NCBI GenBank assembly: GCA_025361625.1
Contig: JANYKL010000119.1
Span: 1-35,871 of the forward strand
DNA length: 35,871 nt
Source of the DNA: Acidobacteriaceae bacterium
GTDB lineage: Bacteria > Acidobacteriota > Terriglobia > Terriglobales > Acidobacteriaceae
Reading direction: 5' to 3'
The notes under the pieces are model-generated. The model saw only the letters and a list, made by a program, of their open reading frames with translations. It had not been told where the DNA came from and did no database searches. Each line of letters begins with the position of its first letter. Within the stretch, counting starts at the first letter, position 1. Shown piece by piece: positions 34,556 to 35,871 of the stretch. Position numbers and translations under genes: made by a program.

Positions 34556-35461
34556 CTATGTTCCCGAACTTTGGACGAACTCCCGGTAGCCGATGACTGA
34601 GATCTTCTGTTCCTCCAGAAATTCGCGCAGAGCCGGCGAGGAGAGCAGCCGCCGCTCTTCGTCGCGCGATTCTAGCAATCTCGTGCCGGCGGACTTCAAC
34701 TCTGCGTCGTTATATCCAGGATGGCACACGAGCTCCCACGTTCCATCGGGCAAACTTGCCAGTGACTTGCGCACGAGATCGCTGTAGCCGGCACTTTCGA
34801 GCGCCCCGGTCTCGATCATGCCAACCAGCCCGTCCGGAGTGACGAGTCCCGCACGCTTTGTCTGCTGCCGAAATGGTCTCGAAAAAGTGTGCAGCATGCG
34901 CGCCTGGCCGTAGCGCTTCCAAATGCTGCGCCTGTCTTTAAAAAGTTTCGCCTTCATCGCCTTGATGGGCACAAACGGGTTGCGGATCGCGGGAATTCCG
35001 CAAATCTTTGCCGCGCGAATCAGCGCCCACAAGATTTCGGGCAATACATGGGCGTGCTTGTGCGTGTCTAAGTGCGTGACCTCCACACCCGCCCCCTGAA
35101 CTTTCTTGATCTGCGCAACGATCTCGCCAACCAGTTGATCGCGATCAAAACCACCGAGCATAGCGCGGGCCGAAAAGGCTGAGAGGCTGGAGAAAAACTT
35201 TTCAGGCTCCGACGAACGGATCGCAAGCAGCGTGTCGACCGTCTGCGCCGTCGATACCGGAGCGCCATCGACCAGAACTACGTGGCATCCTACGGAAAGC
35301 GTCGGCGCCGAGCGGGCCGCTTGCACCGCATCGTCAAATCGAGGGCCCCCGGCCATCAGCGTAGCCGAAGTAACGACGCCTCCATTGTGGCATTCAACAA
35401 TCGCGCGATTGACTCCGCCCGTAAGACCAAAGTCATCCGCGTTAACGATAAGTCTCTTCAC
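34556..35461 (-). CDS. hpnK: HpnK/ChbG-family carbohydrate deacetylase (hopanoid-associated)
   Basis: This 301-residue enzyme of the YdjC/ChbG family is a metal-dependent deacetylase. The HpnK subgroup acts in composite hopanoid maturation. The signatures are KRLIVNADDFGLTGGVNRAI with the metal Asp pair D9-D10, SVGCHVVLVDGAPV with H60, and THLDTHKHAHVLP with H130/H134. The wording VSTAQTVDTLL after the His motif and the GTWELVCHPGYND near the C-terminus fit the HpnK group. The start is GTG at 35461, with an extended -10 promoter at 35468–35476 immediately before it. No squalene-hopene cyclase or other hpn gene lies in the window, so the pathway link is by family only. Confidence 0.88.
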   Translation of the reverse strand: MKRLIVNADDFGLTGGVNRAIVECHNGGVVTSATLMAGGPRFDDAVQAARSAPTLSVGCHVVLVDGAPVSTAQTVDTLLAIRSSEPEKFFSSLSAFSARAMLGGFDRDQLVGEIVAQIKKVQGAGVEVTHLDTHKHAHVLPEILWALIRAAKICGIPAIRNPFVPIKAMKAKLFKDRRSIWKRYGQARMLHTFSRPFRQQTKRAGLVTPDGLVGMIETGALESAGYSDLVRKSLASLPDGTWELVCHPGYNDAELKSAGTRLLESRDEERRLLSSPALREFLEEQKISVIGYREFVQSSGT

Positions 35462-35467
35462 GATAAA

Positions 35468-35476
35468 AGTGTAGCA
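35468..35476 (-). promoter_or_regulatory. Extended -10 promoter giving a leaderless hpnK transcript
   Basis: On the minus strand TGCTACACT (35476–35468) is an extended -10 (TGn plus TACACT). It ends 6 bases before the GTG start. No -35 or Shine-Dalgarno is seen. Confidence 0.4.
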
Positions 35477-35629
35477 ATGAAAGTGTCGCAGCGGATTAAG
35501 TCAGTAGCGCAGGCGGCTAGCAGGCAGTGCTTGGGGAATAGCATAGTGGTGGTGACGCGATGTACATCGAGCGCAGGCACTCCTGAAGCCACCTACTGAG
35601 TCGGCCACCACAGGCTCCTCTTGCGTAGT

Positions 35630-35658
35630 TTGACCCGTGGAAGATGCTTCAGTATCCT
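35630..35658 (+). promoter_or_regulatory. Predicted promoter of tRNA-Val
   Basis: TTGACC (35630–35635), a 17-base spacer and TATCCT (35653–35658) lie 34 bases upstream of the mature tRNA 5' end. The spacing is ideal and five of six -35 bases match. Confidence 0.55.
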
Positions 35659-35692
35659 CAAACAAGTTTGCACGCTCCGTCGAGAGCCGAGC

Positions 35693-35766
35693 GGGCGGTT
35701 AGCTCAGTTGGTTAGAGCGCCTGCCTTACAAGCAGGAGGTCGCAGGTTCGAGCCCTGCACTGCCCA
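35693..35766 (+). tRNA. tRNA-Val (anticodon UAC)
   Basis: A complete 74-base cloverleaf is visible: acceptor GGGCGGT with ACTGCCC (one G-U), D arm GCTC-AGTTGGTTA-GAGC, anticodon stem CCTGC/GCAGG with loop CTTACAA (anticodon TAC), a 5-base variable region, T arm GCAGG-TTCGAGC-CCTGC, and discriminator A. CCA is not encoded. It has its own promoter. Confidence 0.97.
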
Positions 35767-35842
35767 CAATTTTTCAATGGATTATGGGGGACGTAAGACG
35801 TTGATGAGAACTATGCGGGAACTATTTGATTTGAAAAATTGT
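35766..35842. repeat. 12-bp perfect inverted repeat abutting the tRNA-Val 3' end
   Basis: ACAATTTTTCAA (35766–35777, starting at the discriminator base) is the exact reverse complement of TTGAAAAATTGT (35831–35842), with 53 bases between. This is AT-rich and unlike the surroundings. It may be part of tRNA 3' processing or termination, or the edge of an integrated element that lies beyond the window. Confidence 0.6.
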
Positions 35843-35871
35843 AGCGTAAAAGCCATTGAGAGACAGCTCAT

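Overview
The window reads as a chromosomal segment of a soil-type Acidobacteriota (Terriglobia/Koribacter-like). I infer this from the gene styles: an ASPIC/UnbV–FG-GAP protein fused to TPRs, a TPR-secretin, a membrane-anchored carboxypeptidase-regulatory-like protein with TPRs, C5-pathway heme genes behind a HemX-like protein, HpnK, and abundant Tat/Sec-exported proteins. Base composition is moderately high GC and fairly even. I see no insertion sequence, phage module, CRISPR array or plasmid gene. The lineage is inferred, since no rRNA is present.

Layout. 1–1133 (-): 5' part of a membrane-anchored TPR protein that runs off the left edge. 1313–3680 (+): two tandem exported nucleoside-hydrolase paralogues, one Tat and one Sec, the second with a remodelled metal motif. 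3708–7571 (-): a 1287-residue exported FG-GAP/ASPIC/redoxin-like/TPR protein. 7742–10802 (-): ftsY, ribD and riboflavin synthase, with a five-unit 15-bp tandem repeat between ftsY and ribD. 10868–12754 (-): a dCache–HAMP–HD-GYP c-di-GMP phosphodiesterase. 12932–16770 (+): an unknown exported protein, glutamine-dependent NAD synthetase, and a DsbA-like exported thiol protein. 16851–19646 (-): a TPR-secretin and a YmdB-type metallophosphoesterase. 19848–26468 (-): mutS, nagZ, anmK and a peptide-type solute-binding lipoprotein, of which the last three overlap like a peptidoglycan-recycling operon. 26684–29514 (+): a GalT-like protein missing its nucleophile His, a class A beta-lactamase-like serine hydrolase, a small unknown protein, and an Lmo0937-family mini membrane protein in a highly structured RNA context. 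29743–33655 (+): hemX-like, hemA, hemC and hemD, closely packed. 33705–35461 (-): a tandem PilZ protein and HpnK. 35693–35766 (+): tRNA-Val(UAC).

Functional themes are heme synthesis, riboflavin and NAD cofactors, peptidoglycan recycling, c-di-GMP signalling (HD-GYP plus PilZ), and envelope or export functions. No obvious new multi-gene system stands out. The best leads are the structured elements around the Lmo0937 gene (two hairpins with different stems and the same TAAACG loop, and a leader whose two hairpins compete over the Shine-Dalgarno), the catalytically altered enzymes (GalT-like, nucleoside hydrolase 2, beta-lactamase-like, cysteine-less redoxin domain), and several promoters placed so close to start codons that leaderless mRNAs are predicted.

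No intergenic stretch exceeds 300 bases. Gaps of 130–230 bases hold the promoters, repeats and hairpins listed; those at 7572–7741, 16771–16850 and 34380–34555 show nothing I can name.
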